Part shown: in pieces, positions 9,852 through 20,830 of the stretch
How positions within the stretch are numbered: position 1 is the first letter of the stretch
Layout: each line of letters begins with the position of its first letter
From: Pezicula radicicola
Lineage: Eukaryota; Ascomycota; Leotiomycetes; Helotiales; Dermateaceae
Assembly: GCA_003008705.1 (NCBI GenBank)
Contig: PDUO01000002.1
Location: forward strand, 1,568,898-1,632,897
Direction of reading: 5' to 3'
DNA length: 64,000 nucleotides
Notes under the pieces: model-generated
Databases searched by the model: none
The model's input: the letters and a program-made list of their open reading frames with translations, nothing else
What the model was told of the DNA's origin: nothing
Position numbers and translations under genes: made by a program

Positions 9852-12239
9852 TCATTTCTTGCTTTCGTCAACCGCTCCCATATCTTTCAATGCCCCAGCT
9901 AATCGTCTATAATCTCTCAATAGTTCCAGAACCTCGCTGATTCTTAGCTCACCAGGATTTTGCACTTCCATGAATCGTCTGATCGGAGGAGCCACTTTAG
10001 GAACTTCCTTGGGAGGCAGTTGTGGTGCTAGATCTGGGAATGCCTGACTATATGTGAGCAAAGATTAATGAATAGAGAGAATGAACAACCTACAGTAGTC
10101 AAATCAGCGACACCGCCATCGGGGACATGTTTGTTGGTTGTTGGTGTTGGTGTCGGACTGGGCGTTGGACGTCCAAATCCTCGCATTACACCTCCCATAC
10201 CAGCAATGCGGTTCATAGGATTCAAGGAGTTTCCCAGATTTCGCATAGACTCCACAATGGGGGCATTTGCCATCGTTGGGGTAGAGGTACCAAGTGGAGA
10301 TGCGTTCTTCTCTTGCCCCTCTTCTGCGAATGCTACTCTTTTGGCACTTCCAGTTCCACTTCCAGTACTCCGACTGCTATCCACGCTTCGGTCCCTTGAT
10401 GGCTTTCGACCTGTAATCATGCTTAAAACTCTGTCACTGGGCTTGTCATCAGAATCACCACGGTTCCTTGCTGTGATTTCTGGACTATTTGTAGTGCTGT
10501 CTCCACTTGCTGAACCTTCGTTTTCCTCCTCGGGCGGAGGAGTGCTGACAAGTTTTCGTGCATCATCAAGAGTTTTGGGCACAGCTATATCAGATACTTT
10601 TCCATCCTCACGGTCCTTGAGCTTCCCAAGTAAGAACTTGTAGCTTTCTCCAAGACTATTGCCGATGTTGCTAAACCCCTGGTCCGCGGTGTTAAGTATC
10701 TTTTCACTAGCCTCACCTATAGCCCTAGCTGGTGGCTGAAACAAGTCGCTGAGTCGCCTATTGTTTGGCTGTACAGTGTTTGGTCGAAGACTTGACGTTG
10801 GAGATACCTGAGATTTAGAAAAGGTTGGACTCGTAGCTGCTGGACTGACTGAGGTAGCAGGCAGAGCACGCCCGCCATCCAATGCCAGCGAACTTGGCTT
10901 CTCTCGCCGTGGAGAGGGAGATGTGGGGGGACTGTTGCTTTTGGGAGGCCCTGATAGTACTTCGTCTTCTCTAAGTGTTGCAAGATCCACTGTCTCCAGA
11001 AAAGTGATAGCCGCCTCGAGATTTGTCAGGCAATATGCTGCTTCCCCATCAATCTTGCTTTCACATCGGAACCTCTGAATAAAGTATAGGTTGCTAATGA
11101 CATCGATTCCTTCTGGTCGAGACGTAATCAATGTATAAATGAGCATAGGCATGATTTCGTCTGCCGATGAAGATGGATGGAAATGCGACAACGTATCAAC
11201 GATAGCCTTGTGAGCTAATTTCAGATGATGAAGCTTGCCTAGTGGATATCTCTCATCGTTCATGGCGATCAATTCATCCCTAGCACCTTCAAGCCAATCT
11301 CTGATTTCCTTTTCCTTGTTCTCCGTTGCATCTGGGTCTTCGCTAGATTCTTGCCCAAGGTCGATTCCCAAATCAGTAAGACCAATTCCAACAACTGACA
11401 GAGCAGCTGTCTTTGATCGGAGCTTTTCATCTTGTGCTTCATCTTGGGTACTCCTGTGTCTCCATATTCTTTCATATATACCTTCTGTCACCCTCCTTTC
11501 AACCGCCTCCTCAAGAGCCATGCGTTTCTGTTCTAAGGCTTTTCGAGCTCGTTTTCGGTCGGCGATTTCCTCGGGTGTTAGCATCTGCTGCTCGGAATCC
11601 TTTCGTTCAGGGGGGATCTTTGGTCGATCTTTGTTGCTCATAGAATCTGCTTTGGCTCTTAGTTTGCTCGCAAGTGACGAGACAGATGGGGCAGGCGAAC
11701 TTTCACGCTGTTCTCGGTGCTGCCGCGATGATAAGGCAGATATGTGAGTGTTGATATGCTGTGCAGCCACTACATAAAAGTCCTGAAATAAGCCAGATAG
11801 TTTGTCTACTGTTGGAGGGGTGGGATGGACTTTGGCGGACAGAGAGTCAATAAAACTGGAAGGAATTAGTAAATGCGGGATTTGTAGATTGGACACGTCC
11901 TGACCTGTCCGTTAGAGCAACGAGCTCTATCGGGAGCTCATCGAAGTCCACAGGCAGCTTTCCTGACTCCCCGGCCTTTTCATCATCTTCCGAGGTCTTT
12001 TCATATACATCTGGCTGTGGAGCAGACACCTTTCGGTCCTTAGAAGCTCCTGGTTTATCAGACATAGATACTGCGGGGACCCCGTTCTGAATTGTGCTGG
12101 CCCTTTGATTTCGTATGGAAGCTGGGCTATTGGGCTCGGAACGCGAAAACGACTTGGAGGCGTGTAATGGCCTGGGCCTGGTGGTGTCGCCCTTTCTGGC
12201 ATTGGGAGAGGCCATGAATTCTGGAAGATTGAAGATCAT
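9852..12239 (-). CDS. VPS9-domain protein, probable Rab5-family guanine nucleotide exchange factor
   Basis: Minus-strand exons 12239-11905, 11855-10094 and 10043-9852 give 762 aa. The introns are 49 nt (11904-11856, donor GTCAGG, TTTACTAAT near the acceptor) and 50 nt (10093-10044, GTAGGT to TCAG). The VPS9 domain lies at about residues 315-410, with DEIMPMLIYTLI, YFIQRFR and GEAAYCLTNLEAAITFLE; the Asp and Tyr regions important for GDP release in VPS9 GEFs are present. The remainder is Ser/Pro-rich and probably disordered, with a Lys/Glu-rich helical stretch before the domain. Proteins of this class activate Rab5/Vps21 at endosomes. It could correspond to yeast Muk1 rather than Vps9, and no CUE domain is seen. 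An alternative start is the Met at codon 9. It is divergent from ATG15. Confidence 0.9.
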
Positions 12240-13021
12240 GTTGTCAGCTGTGATCTGGTGAGGATCAAGAAGTAGAGGGAGATAAAAGGCATAAATACCT
12301 TGTCCCTATTGTACCCTATGGCGTAGCAAACGGTTGCATAAACCCAGCCAACACTGTGAAACTCTGATCACGCCGGGATGAGCTGGTAAACGAAAGCCGC
12401 CAAAGGAACGAAAGAGAGCAAAGGGCGAAGGAAGAAATGAATAAATGTACTAATATTACATGTCCGCTTATGCCACGGATGGCTTGATGCGTCACTTTCG
12501 AGTCAGGAGCGAGGAGGATTGGGAGGGAGGAGACGGAGAAGATAAATAGGGAATGTACCGGATGGAGTACGACGCGAAGTCAATAGTAAGTTCCCCAAAT
12601 GAGGTAGCCTGTAGCCTGACGCTACAAAAGACACCCGCAGCTCAGCCGCCTGGAGCTGTGGTACTTACTGCACTCAGTGGTGCTGTGGTGCTGCAGGCTG
12701 CAGGTTGCAGGTTGCAGCAGGGGGTCTGTTATCGGGGCGTTAGGGCGTTCATTGTGTCATAGGCTGCGTATATCGCAGAACCTACAATGTAGGGCTCACT
12801 GGGGTTACATAAGACTACATTACCTACACTCATTTGATTCGTCCCACGCTGTGTGGACGTATAGTAACCTCCGCATGACGCCGACTCACCTAGTGTTATT
12901 GACATCACCGCCGATTCGTACATGCTCTAGACATTAGTTTTAAACATCCTGCCACCCTCCTTTTCGTAATACTTTCTTTGCGTCTGGATGAATATTTCCC
13001 TACAGGAGCTTTGTCTACGAG
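12240..13021. promoter_or_regulatory. Divergent intergenic region between the VPS9-domain gene and ATG15
   Basis: 782 bp separate the two start codons, so both promoters must lie here. A short imperfect CTGCAGG/TTGCAGG repeat is at about 12690-12720. Short frames in this interval have no family resemblance. No TATA element could be assigned with confidence. Confidence 0.6.
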
Positions 13022-14921
13022 ATGAGCAAGACCATGTCCTGTAATTCTGCCGGCAGAGTCACAGCTCACCTACTCCTCTCATTCCTAGCCTTGTCGTCAC
13101 CGATCACAGCCTCCAATTCGAAACCACCTCAACAACCATTTCCTATTCTTTCCCCCATTCCGGTAGAGCCAAAAAATCCAGGGCCATCAAAGAGCGAGCA
13201 TGTATTTGTATGTCCAAATCCTATACTCATCTCATTTTAGTTAGGTGCTTGACTAACTTCCCCAGTCCCTCCGCCATATCTTCCACCATGGAGCCCAACT
13301 GTACCCCAACCTTCATATGCAGTTCGATATCCATCCGGATTATTCGGACTCAACAATGTGGCTGGAGGCGGATGATGGTCTCGGTATAGAGAAGGTGGGC
13401 ACGCCACTACGAGTTCGAAGTAGTCCGATGAATATAGAGCGGTTAAAGGATCGAAGGCCTTCGGTAGTGGATCCTATGGTTGCGGCAGCAAGAGAAGACC
13501 AGGAGGTTTGGGCTCTATCTCACTCAGCATGGACGGTGGACGAACTGGAAGGGCCTAATGTGACGGATAAGGATACAGTCATAACATTCGCTCAGATGGC
13601 AGCGAATGCATACGTGCCAGAGCCAAGCACGGGGGATTGGAAGGACGTTAATGGGGGATTTAACATTTCTAAACCATTTGGCTGGGAAGGTGATGGACTC
13701 CGGGGGTATATCTATACCAATGAAGATGAAACGATAGCTGTGATTGGGCTGAAGGGAACGAGTTTGGCGGTATTCGATGGGGATGGCACTACAACGAATG
13801 ACAAGGAGAACGACAATCTGTTCTTCAGTTGCTGTTGTGGACAGCAGGGGAGCTCATTTTACCGTCAAGTGTGTGATTGTGCTACGAGCACTTATACTTG
13901 CAACCTAACTTGTTTGGCTAAGAGCCTAAGAAAGGAGAACCGATATTACGCAGCAGCCCGACATCTATACTCGAATGTAACAGCATTGTATCCAGGTGCT
14001 GATATTTGGATGTCCGGCCACTCACTTGGGGGCGCTGTGAGCGCCCTTCTGGGCTTAACATATGGCTTGCCAGTAATGACCTTTCAGGCAGTACCAGATG
14101 CTTTACCAGCAAGTCGTTTAGGACTTCCTGTCCCACCAGGCACCGATCCTTCAGCACCACAGCACCGTCAGCTCACAGGAGCGTATCATTTTGGCCACAC
14201 CGCCGATCCTATTTACATGGGGACCTGTAATGGAGCTACGGCATCATGCTCTTACGCAGGGTACGCATTAGAAAGTGCGTGTCATACAGGAATGGAATGT
14301 GTTTATGATGTGGTTGCAGATAAAGGCTGGAGGGTAAATATTGCAACGCATCGTATTATAAGAGTCATTGAAGACGTTATCAAGGTATATGATACCGTGC
14401 CGGAGTGTAAATTTACACCCGAATGTCAGGATTGTCCACTTTGGAAAGAGGTTACGGGAAATGAGACTAGTACGACAACGCAATCATCTTCCACCACCAA
14501 AACTCGAACTCGAACTTCGACTTGCCAGACCCCAGGTTGGTGGGGTTGCTTGGACGAGAGTACAACGACTACCGGTACGAAGACGAGCAGCAGTAGTACT
14601 ACAACGACTTCTACTTCAACCTGCAAAACGCCTGGATGGTTTGGCTGTAACGATGAAGTTACGACCACAAGCAAAAAATCAACCACGATTCCGACAGCAA
14701 CCAGCACATCAAGTTCAACGACCTGTCACTCCAAAGGTTTCTTTGGGGGCTGTCTTGATCCTACTACTACGTCCAGTACTACTACACCTGAGCCGACGTC
14801 AAGTTGCAAGACTCCCGGTCTTTTTTTCGGCTGCCGTGACGAATCTACAACGCAAGCACTCTCTCATCCAATAACACCTCCGCCGGCTATGCCTACTAGT
14901 GAGTGGAAGGAGGAAATCTGA
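13022..14921 (+). CDS. ATG15: Autophagy-related vacuolar lipase Atg15
   Basis: Exons 13022-13207 and 13266-14921 give 613 aa. The 58-nt intron has a GTATGT donor and a GACTAAC branch site. A hydrophobic segment at about residues 13-30 fits the N-terminal membrane anchor that carries Atg15 into multivesicular-body vesicles. The lipase (class 3) nucleophile elbow GHSLGG puts the catalytic Ser at residue 315, followed by [24 protein letters not shown], a stretch shared with fungal Atg15. Atg15 degrades autophagic and multivesicular-body membranes in the vacuole. The C-terminal 150 or so residues are Ser/Thr-rich and hold four Cys-containing repeats of the form C-x-T-P-G-W-F-G-C-x-D. The start chosen gives the anchor and has no competing upstream frame. 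Confidence 0.93.
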
Positions 14922-15243
14922 GATTCATATTGTCGATAATTAGACTGGAGTATATACATGCTAGCTGCATTTATCACATTGGCGTTTGGGCGGGGTTACT
15001 GGGCACAGGGCATGTAACTCGGTTGGGACTGAATCATCAGGAGGGTTTTTGGGAGTATTAAGGATAATTCATGAACAGTATACATACATCCACTGACGAG
15101 TTCCCAAAATCAAGTGATTTGCCCGAATCAAGTAAGTTACTCAAGGTAAGTGATTTACTTTTCCTAAATTCATGAAGTCGAGAACGGATTCATAAATTAA
15201 GCGATCCGTTGCGAGTAGCTCGTTGGTACAATCTCAGATAATT
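14922..15243. other. Convergent intergenic region with an eroded dispersed repeat
   Basis: Lies between the stops of ATG15 (+) and the enoyl-CoA hydratase (-), so it should hold both 3' ends. The segment 15110-15185 (TCAAGTGATTTGCCC..., then CCTAAATTCATGAAGTC) resembles 43343-43403 in the same orientation, suggesting two old copies of one repeat. Confidence 0.5.
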
Positions 15244-16180
15244 TTACTGGTGCGACCACTCCGCCTTCTTCTTCTCCGCAAACGCCTTCATTCCAATCTT
15301 TTGGTCTTGACTTCCGAATAAACTGTGGAACACTCTCCGCTCATACTCAACTCCATCCCGAAGTGGTAGATCTTGACTCTTGTTGACCACTTCCTTAGCA
15401 GCCATCACCGCTACCTTCGAGTAGCCAGCGATAGTTTCAGCAGTCTTCAGAGTTCCAGCCATCAACTCATCGTAACTGGCAAAGGTCCTGGCAGCAACTC
15501 CCCAACTACCAGCCTCCTTTCCAGTAAAGTTATTGCCCGTTAGAATCAGCTCCATAGCTCTAGCTTTGCCAATGGCCCTCGTCAACCGCTGACTACCTCC
15601 AGCTCCAGGAACGGTTCCTAGCTTAATCTCTGGCTGTCCAAAATTCGCATCTTCAGTACAGTATAGGATATCACACATCAAGGCGAGCTCACATCCTCCA
15701 CCAAGAGCGTGGCCCGAGACAGCAGCGATGATTGGCTTCTTAACGGTGGTTGTGAGCTGAGACCAAGATTCAATGAAGGAGGTTGTGTAGGCTTCGGAGA
15801 AGGTGAGAGGTGCCATCTCCTTAATGTCTGCTCCTGCTGCAAAGGCGCGTTGGGAGCCGGTGATTATGATGGATGAGATTGAAGGAGAAGCATCGAAGGA
15901 TTGGAGAGCTGTGTTTAGCTCTGTTATGAGGGGTGTGCAGAGTGCATTAAGTGCTTTGGGACGTTCAAGAGTGACTGGCATCTGATTAGTTTCATCCTTT
16001 GAAGTGGCAGGAATTTTGTGGATGCTACACACTTTGTCCAACTCCTGGTCGAGGCTCTGAGGTTTCGATGAATTCATAAGACCTATGCGGGATATGTGAG
16101 GACATGGAACGGTTGATGGCGGGGAGTGCATATCTGGTGAAGCGGGAGGCAACGGGCCTCATTGTTCTGATTGTATTCAT
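15244..16180 (-). CDS. Enoyl-CoA hydratase, mitochondrial
   Basis: Exons 16180-16033 and 15974-15244 give 292 aa. The 58-nt intron (16032-15975, GTGTGT donor, AACTAAT branch) is needed: without it a continuous 302-codon frame reads from the wrong N-terminus. The spliced product starts with an Arg-rich leader lacking acidic residues for about 30 residues, typical of mitochondrial import, then PGVGQITLERPKALNAL. Crotonase motifs follow: AFAAGADIKEM (oxyanion hole), GHALGGGCELALMCD and FGQPEIKLGTVPGAGG. Glu145 and Glu165 match the catalytic pair of the family, 20 residues apart. It hydrates 2-enoyl-CoA in beta-oxidation or branched-chain amino acid breakdown. It is divergent from RER1. Confidence 0.93.
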
Positions 16181-16571
16181 ATTGTACAGTTAGGTGGTTT
16201 CAATTGTGTTCTGGGAGGTCAAAACAATTGGTCAAGCCCAGCTTGAATGATGGAGGACGGGAGTTTAGAAAGGGCAAAGCAGTGAAGCTCAAGCTCAAGC
16301 ACGCTGACGTACAGGAAAACAATACCCGAGGCAAACCCATTGGGAAGCCGCACTGCATCTCGGATAAAAGACGCCCCGGTTTGAATCACGTGCTGCTCCA
16401 GAAACAGCTCCTGAACGCGAATCTAAAGCTTGAAGACACCTAAGAGGATAGCCCAACAGAAAACCCAACTTTTGCGAGTTTAGCTCGAACACACACGAAT
16501 CGTGGGCTCTTTGATCAAGAATCAATTAAACACACGTCTGCGCACCTTTGAAGAGGTGCAAATTGCCCAAG
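16181..16571. promoter_or_regulatory. Bidirectional promoter region, enoyl-CoA hydratase / RER1
   Basis: 391 bp between divergent start codons. A TGACGTA (CRE-like) sequence is present near 16304. Short frames here are shadows with no family resemblance. Confidence 0.6.
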
Positions 16572-17323
16572 ATGGATTCGGTCGAGCCAGAGCAGACACC
16601 TTTTGCGGCAGTCAGTGCCCAGACGTCAAAGATTGGAAGGGTAGGTCAATGGATGAGCATTTGATGCGCTGTAATTATCTCTGTGGTGGGAGGCTGATTC
16701 GCGAATTTGTAGGCGTATCAAGCATACCTCGACAAATCGACTCCTTATGTGTCATACAGATGGATAGGAACTGGAGCGCTGTTGATTCTCTTCTTCGTGA
16801 GGATATTTATGGCGCAAGGATGGTATATTGGTATTTCTACCCGTGAAACCATAAAACGCGCAAAGTTAACAATATGTAGTCGCATACTCTCTTGGCATCT
16901 ATCTGCTCAACCTGTTTCTCGCCTTCCTCCAGCCAAAATTCGACCCTTCCAATGAGGCTAGAGACAATGATATGGAGGATGGTGCGGCAGGAGGTCTCCC
17001 CACAAAGCAAGACGAGGAATTCAGACCATTCATTCGACGACTTCCCGAGTTCAAGTTCTGGCACTCGGCTACTAGGGCTATTGCGATTGGTTTCACTTGC
17101 ACCTGGTTCTCTATCTTCGATGTACCTGTATTCTGGCCTGTCTTGGTTGTCTACTGGTTGATTCTGTTTACTTTGACAAGTAAGAATCCTCCCAAAAGTG
17201 AGAAATTGAGCAACTTACTGATTTGTGGTAATTTTAGTGCGGAGACAAATCCAGCATATGATCAAGTACCGTTACGTGCCATTTTCTTTTGGAAAGACGA
17301 AGTACAACAAGAACAGCTCGTAA
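16572..17323 (+). CDS. RER1: Rer1, ER retrieval receptor of the early Golgi
   Basis: Four exons, 16572-16640, 16713-16830, 16880-17179 and 17238-17323, give 190 aa, the usual Rer1 length. The introns are 72, 49 and 58 nt. The protein shows [16 protein letters not shown], a first hydrophobic pair ending in [22 protein letters not shown], the conserved FLQPKFDPS, then [20 protein letters not shown], a second hydrophobic pair and [16 protein letters not shown]. Rer1 is a four-span protein that returns escaped ER membrane proteins from the Golgi in COPI vesicles. The start (AAGATGG) fits the family's N-terminus, with about 23 residues before the first intron. Confidence 0.95.
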
Positions 17324-18304
17324 ACTCGACGATCGTGAGCTCGTCATGAGGATGATTGGGACGATCGCAGGCCGCAACTGTATAAAACTGGCATTCTTCA
17401 TATGTTGTGCTATGGGTGGCGTGGCGTCTTGTTACCTGCGATATTTACTGCTGCTCTAATAATACCTTCTTTCTCTGTTCTCATTATACCCAGGGATTTA
17501 TGGGCATGGCGGGGGGTATTATGGATGCATGACTAGAGTGCAGTGTTACTCGCAGATAGATTTGGTAAAATACAAACTGTATTCCAGGGAGCCGACAGAT
17601 GTTTTTGTTCGATCTAGATAACTGAATTCTCTTGGTTATCAGTGGATTTATTAGGTAAGGACTATCTCAATTTCTCATTGAAATTTGCCTACAAGCAGAA
17701 GGTTGTAGACATTCATCTCCTAGCAGCGTTCGCAGAACAAAGGACTCCCTAATACCTCACACTTCACTAGACTTAGGTCTTAGGAAGTAATACAAAATAT
17801 CTAGCAAACTTCTCATCTACAGCCTCCAGTATGAGTACTTTCTTTGATTTTAGGACCGAGGCACGTTGACACCAGGATCATGGCAGCAGTCTGTCAAGTT
17901 GAAGCAAAACATCATTGTACCATCCCAGGTTCTGTTACCTGTGGAACGATACTCGTGAAATACAACAATGGCAGCTGACTTCGGGCGACATTGTGTGAAG
18001 CACAGCACTAAGCAGCTCGCCTACGCTCTTGGAGTTTAAACTCCGTGAGCTTTGGGCAAGGGACCAACAGGAAAGAAAAGGCTTTCTGGAGAAGAGATTT
18101 TTATGAACTATGTTTAACGCTTGTTTTAATCTTTTCGTTTGTTCAGAGATGTCTTGAGAAGAATATGAGGTAAATGTTTGCTGAAAACCACAGCCTCACG
18201 ATATCTCAGCCTCGCGAAGCAAAGCGCGCTAAAATCGCAACGACGACGCCCTCGAAATATCACGATTATCATCAACCTCAATCACAACAACTACCATCCT
18301 CAAA
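17324..18304. other. Intergenic: RER1 3' end and PAF1 promoter
   Basis: 981 bp between tandem genes. No frame of any credibility and no RNA gene. The A-rich, CAAC-rich stretch just before 18305 fits a short 5' UTR for PAF1. Confidence 0.5.
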
Positions 18305-19760
18305 ATGTCTTCTTCGCAGTCTCGTGGCGGCGAGCGCATGATTCATCAAGATTACATCGCGCGGATTCGATATTCCAATGCCTTACCACCACCTCCCAAT
18401 CCTCCAAAACTTCTCGATATCCCAAATACTGGCCTTGCCAGCGGACAGTACACCACCCCAGGTTTTGCGTCGCGACTTGCTCGAGACCAACCTCTCAACA
18501 TTGAGGCAGATGCGGAATTAGGGATGCCATTGGATTTGGTGGGCATGCCAGGTATCTTTGATGGAGATGAAAGTTGTGAGTGAAGTTCTCCCCTTGCTTC
18601 TTGCATAGCTAATCTTGCTTTTGCCAGCTATCCAAGCTCCTCTACATATACCAGCACCTCATCCTCATGACCGCGCTCTTCTGCGACCACTTTCAACCCT
18701 TGGAAAACCGAAGTTCTCAGACTCTGGGGTCTCCTTCTTGCGACGTACCGAATACATATCCTCCTACACGTCCAAATCGCGCTTCGATTCCACCACCTCA
18801 AGATCTTTAATTGAGAATACTGGAAATCGAACAAAGAAGCCTGTAATTAACGTTGACAAGGAATCTCCCGAGTATATTAAGAATCAAGTCCTGAAAGGCT
18901 TCCAGACGGCTGCAGCAAACTTGAAAGATCACACGCGAGTCCGACATCCTACAAAGCGTAACGTTAAACTTGTTGATGCATTCCCATTACTTCCAGACCT
19001 CGATGCGTTCCCAGATGCCGGGGGTTATGTCACCATTAAATTCCTCACGAACCCAGTTCCGCCTAGCTCAACGTACGACGTACGTCTAGAGAATAGCTTG
19101 TTACAACCAGTGCCCGCAAGTGAAGAGGAGGAGGCCAGAAGAGCAGAAATGAAAGAGCTACATGATCGCGATCCCGAAAGAAATCCTCCACCGGATGAGG
19201 GTTTGGACTATGAGTTCTTCCTACCAGAAACCTCGCAAGAAGCACTCAAGTTCAAGCGGAAGTTGGATGTTTTCGATGAGGATAGAGATGAGGATGATCT
19301 GTATACCCATAAGAATGGTGCAGGCGAACCATGTTTCCGCTTCAAGCGAGTCCGTGCCTATGAAAGCGCCCATCAAAGTGGTGCATCAGAGACGAAATAT
19401 GATGAGGATGTTGTCATTGCGATTCATGATGGTTCTGATGGTCTCCATCAGAAGGCAGCTTATTACTATCCTCTCCTGCAAAAGACATCTATCAGACCCC
19501 AACGAACCAAGAACATCACCAAGTTCAGTAGGCGTGGTGTAGCTGGGGCTGCCCCAGATGACAGTAATGAATTCACTGATTTTATTGATTTGAAAGTCGA
19601 GAAGCCTGGCGAAGACCAGATCAGAGAACGAGACGTTTACAGGGAATTCCCCTATGGAAAACCCGCGGAACCAGAAGATCCGCAGAAGGATGGAGAGAAC
19701 GGACGCAAGGGTGGCCGAGACTCAAGGACTCCCGATGCAGATGGCGAGTCCGATAATTGA
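18305..19760 (+). CDS. PAF1: Paf1, subunit of the RNA polymerase II-associated PAF1 complex
   Basis: Exons 18305-18575 and 18628-19760 give 467 aa, with a 52-nt intron (GTGAGT donor, AGCTAAT branch). The N-terminus has DYIARIRYSNALPPPPNPPKLL, the conserved opening block of Paf1, then RPLSTLGKP and FLRRTEYIS. The middle contains FPLLPDLDAFPDAGGYVTIKF, and the latter half FLPETSQEALKFKRK and ITKFSRRG. The C-terminal tail is acidic and low-complexity (Glu/Asp/Gly/Arg), as in the family. The PAF1 complex promotes transcription elongation and co-transcriptional histone modification (H2B ubiquitination, H3K4 and H3K36 methylation). The start ATG is in good context (AAAATGTCT). Confidence 0.94.
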
Positions 19761-20771
19761 ATATGTGTCTTCCTGCATAGGCGTGATCGGGATGTTATTG
19801 GCAATTTGGGGCAGCTCTTTTTATCAGTGGGTAGGCTGATGAAGCAGTGGCGTTAATCTTGTATATAACAGCGGAGGATAAAAAGAGCTGAACAGGGCTC
19901 ATAAATCTGAATACCAGCGTTATTCTTTCAGGTCTCTTTGCACCGAAATAATCTCGCAACCTCAAGGTAAGATTGCTCATTGATTGAAATAGAGTCTTCT
20001 TAAGAATCGTCTTATGTCGTAAAAACTTATGCTACAACAGTAGTTCTGCAGATAGCAGAAAATGCTTAGCTACTACAGAACTACAACCAAGACCAAAACT
20101 AAAATCGCCTTCTCAGTAGAGAATCGCTGAGCTTAGAAGAAGACTAGTACTTCTCTATTAGTTACTATAATAGCGATGATATAGATTGTTTAGAATGATA
20201 AAATATAATAACTTAACTGTTCTTCTGTTTATTCTTAAAGCTGATTATAGTAGCGTTTTCTAAAGTCTTTTTACTTTCTGTAGAAGTAGGTAGGTAGGCT
20301 ATGAGTAAAGCTTTTTCAATGATGTGTAAAGAGGTAGACGTTAAAGTGGAATCAAAACTTCCAGGAGGAATCTCAAATAGAAGAAGGTCTTGACGCAATA
20401 ACAGTAACTCCGTTCTATGTGTATGAATATATGAAATAACGGACTATTTTCTAATGAATGTGTCCATGGTAGAGGAAGGAAACTACAATAACGGTATCCG
20501 CAAAACCTCGACCAAACTTGTTAGATTAGGTAGGATTTTAAGTCAACTGCCTAGCAGTTTATTTTCTCTCTTCTAGAGAGAGGTATTAGTAAATGGTGTA
20601 GGAATAACGATTCCTCCTCTATTGAATATCTTTTACTAGGTACTTTGAACGAAGTTATTACGTTTTCAAATATTATGTATTCAGAACCAGGCATAAAAAC
20701 CTCACCAACCAAACGCACCGCCATTCTTAAACTCCTCATTGCTTGAGTTGGATCATGACTAACAATACTTC
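19761..20771. other. Convergent intergenic region, no gene seen
   Basis: Between the stop of PAF1 (+) and the tRNA-like relic at the end of the SDR gene (-). AT-leaning, with short unconvincing frames. The 20200-20720 part has many TAG/TAA triplets and could be eroded repeat DNA, but nothing specific is recognisable. Confidence 0.45.
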
Positions 20772-20830
20772 AGGCACAATTGGTTAGCGCGTGGGCCATT
20801 TAAACCCAAGGTTGAGAGTTCGAGCTCAAA
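20772..20830 (+). pseudogene. tRNA-like relic (possibly tRNA-Asn derived)
   Basis: GGCACAATTGGTTAGCGCG matches a D-arm with A-box-like sequence. TGGGC...ACCCA could form a mispaired anticodon stem, and AGGTTGAGAGTTCGAGC resembles a variable loop, T-arm and B box. No matching acceptor stem is seen, the T-stem pairs poorly, and the anticodon loop lacks the usual U33, so it is unlikely to be a working tRNA. Its 3' end overlaps the stop codon of the SDR gene on the other strand. Confidence 0.4.

Noticed and set aside
10068..11747. Plus-strand frames of up to 191 codons opposite the VPS9-domain gene
   Set aside because: Antisense shadows of a long, clearly conserved coding frame.
15975..16152. 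N-terminal part of the unspliced 302-codon enoyl-CoA hydratase frame
   Set aside because: Splicing the 58-nt intron restores a mitochondrial leader and the conserved GVGQITLERPK junction; the unspliced N-terminus matches nothing.
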